From Acanthosepion esculentum (lineage: Eukaryota > Mollusca > Cephalopoda > Sepiida > Sepiidae): a stretch of 64,000 nucleotides of DNA. The DNA lies in the NCBI GenBank assembly GCA_964036315.1, contig OZ038509.1, positions 26,959,022-27,023,021 of the forward strand, written 5' to 3'. The notes below the pieces were generated by a model that did not search any database, was not told the DNA's origin, and saw nothing but the letters and a program-made list of their open reading frames with translations. The translations under genes were made by a program, and so were the position numbers. Positions 62,141 through 64,000 of this stretch are shown here, in pieces; position 1 is the stretch's first letter; every line of letters begins with the position of its first letter.

Positions 62141-62309
62141 AAGCAAGTTCAAATTTGATTGGCTAACAGCTTGACCGAAAATCAACGTCCGGTTGCTCTC
62201 TTCCTGGGGGATGGCGCGCAACATTCTTCATTACTTGCTTCTTATTCTTGTTCCTTTCATCCCTTGCCATCCTGACAATCAGTACATGCTCGATCTACTG
62301 CAACAATAA

Positions 62310-64000
62310 TAAATATCTTGCAAGATCCAAACTAATAAAGAATATAATAAACAAATATGACAACGACACCATTTCTTTTTCGTCTGCTTTTTTTACCACT
62401 ATGTGTTGACTGTATTTTAGTAGTTTTTTATATTGATCCAAATCCCTCTCAAATTTTTCATAAACGCTCTTAATTTTTGGAAGACAGATAAATTATAAAT
62501 ATATACATCTTTTTAACTTAATTTGTATTTCTTTTATTTATTTTACCGAAATATTTGTTCTAATTTTTTTGTATTGTCTTGTATTCTAACTAGATAAAAA
62601 TAAACTCTTCTTTACTCAGCTTCGTTCACTTTTTGGTCTTTTATTTGTTACCTTTTTAGTTTCAGAAACTAAGAAGAATGTATTGTAAACTAAACACTTG
62701 AGTCAGCTCCATTCTTGGATCAATCAATAGCGAACGTGATTGGGAATATGGATCTGAAAAATCTCTGGGTGTATATACAATAACAATCAATCGATACTAA
62801 TAATGACAGAAAATAACTAAAAAATCACTTTCGAGTATTTACGCTAAAGTTCCGACAAAAATATTCTATCAAATCATCTTGAAAAAAAATAATTGAAAAT
62901 TTATCAATATAAATCGTAGGAAGAAGAGATTTTTAGCACAACTAAGATAATAGAAAGATAAATTTAGTTAGCTCAATCAGTAATTTGAGATTATGTACCT
63001 ACCTTTGAATATAGTTGAACTCTTTAAAAATCATCAAAAGTTTCGAAATGACTTAAATAATTTTTTATGATAAAATATTTAAAACGACCAGCTAAGTTAC
63101 AATTTTCATTTTTTTTTCTTTACTAATGATGTCTCATCTGTCGAGTTGATCTGCTGTTACTTTTATTATGCAATAATTTGAACTCCAGTTAAAAATTCAT
63201 GACTCGACTATTTCCCTGCAGTTTCTGTTTTTAGAGACAATAACATTATTAAAAAATATTTCATAAACTACAAATAATTATTTAAACTTAGCTAATTTTA
63301 TTTAATGAAGTTTGTTGGAAATTCTATTGAAACAACAAACAAGATTTTTTTTACTGCGAGAAGACAAACTTTTATGATGACATTTCTTTTCATTTTTTTA
63401 TGAATAAGCATTTAATGCAATTTTATACAAGTCAGCAGATTTTTGGCATATAAATAATTATGGATTATTCTGAGTTAAAATTAGCTTTAAAAATTAAAAA
63501 ACAAAAATAAATATTTTAAATAACACAAAATATATATTTTTGTTATTGTAGACGACATTGAGTGACGATGACTGATGACAGCAAATTGTTTGATCTTTCC
63601 TTTTAAAAGTTTTTTTTTATTTTAATTATAAAATAATGAAAAGTTTCAAACATTGAATAATTTTTTTCTTTCATTTAAAACTTTTATTAATCGTACAAAA
63701 AATGTTTACAAATACTTTTGAGTTTTGAAACACGAAATTTATTAATTATCTTTTTTTTTATATTTTTAAGTAATCGATTTCATTTCTATTCTACTTGAAA
63801 AAATTATGGGATAATCGAAATAAATTCAAATTTAATTTTGTTTAAATAAAGTCTTTATTAAAGATATTTTTATTTATGTAATTTATTTAATTTCCCAAGT
63901 TGAGCAAATTAATTTTTAAAAAAAAAGAAAGAAAAATGTTTTTGTTTTTTTGTAGTCGATACCACTTTTTTTAAAAAGATTACTAATTCAGAGTTATGAC
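62310..64000. other. Upstream intergenic DNA, nothing recognised
   Basis: AT-rich sequence beyond the presumed promoter. No coding frame, repeat family or RNA gene was recognised. Confidence 0.6.

Noticed and set aside
62211..62309. Plus-strand 32-codon frame starting MARNILHYLLLILVPFIP, like a signal peptide
   Set aside because: Too short, no splice donor continuing it and no repeat of the pattern. Chance in a GC-richer patch is likely.
1..64000. CRISPR arrays, operons, tRNA or rRNA genes
   Set aside because: No regularly spaced direct repeats or complete tRNA folds were seen. tRNA-like sequences are SINE heads lacking a full cloverleaf.

Overview
The window is AT-rich, repeat-rich animal DNA with long introns, GT-AG splice sites and a mixed transposon load (Ty1/copia, Penelope-like, Tc1, mariner, piggyBac, LINE tails, tRNA-headed SINEs). 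The identifiable host gene and this repeat mix suggest an invertebrate, possibly a lophotrochozoan such as a mollusc. That is inference, and the species cannot be named from the sequence.

Host gene: one gene is clearly recognisable, on the minus strand. It is the 5' half of an NSD-family histone H3K36 methyltransferase, NSD2-like because an HMG box follows the PWWP domain. Three coding exons join with matching phases: 52869-53490 (start codon at 53427, first part of PWWP), 42734-43585 (rest of PWWP, poly-Gln, HMG box) and 16342-16589 (a basic linker with a duplicated KR(T/S)PRVSKP motif). The joined part gives about 553 residues. PHD, second PWWP and SET exons are not seen and should lie beyond base 1. 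A GC-richer area with a CCAAT box and a possible non-coding first exon is at about 61.5-62.2 kb. A further exon-like block with strong splice signals (32722-32839) sits in the 26-kb intron and would stop the NSD frame.

Left part (1-20 kb), downstream of or within the gene: LINE remnants (1.2-1.6, 2.0-2.3 and 19.9-20.1 kb), a small TTAA-flanked MITE, and a head-to-head SINE palindrome (3.6-4.2 kb). A decayed 5-kb copia element (6387-11444) is inserted in one SINE. A piggyBac-like element (11556-12466) is inserted in the next SINE. A mariner-like deletion derivative (17132-17993) and a broken Tc1 element (18037-19617) share one TA/TG microsatellite.

Middle part (20-42 kb): mostly plain intron with microsatellites and SINE copies. 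It also holds a long perfect-type hairpin (34199-34313) and a 5'-truncated Penelope-like element (34324-36005) with inverted terminal copies, an RT remnant with its YVDD box, and an open GIY-YIG nuclease frame.

Right part (43.6-64 kb): intron, a tRNA-headed SINE just upstream of the first coding exon, simple repeats, and the presumed promoter region with a long polypurine tract.
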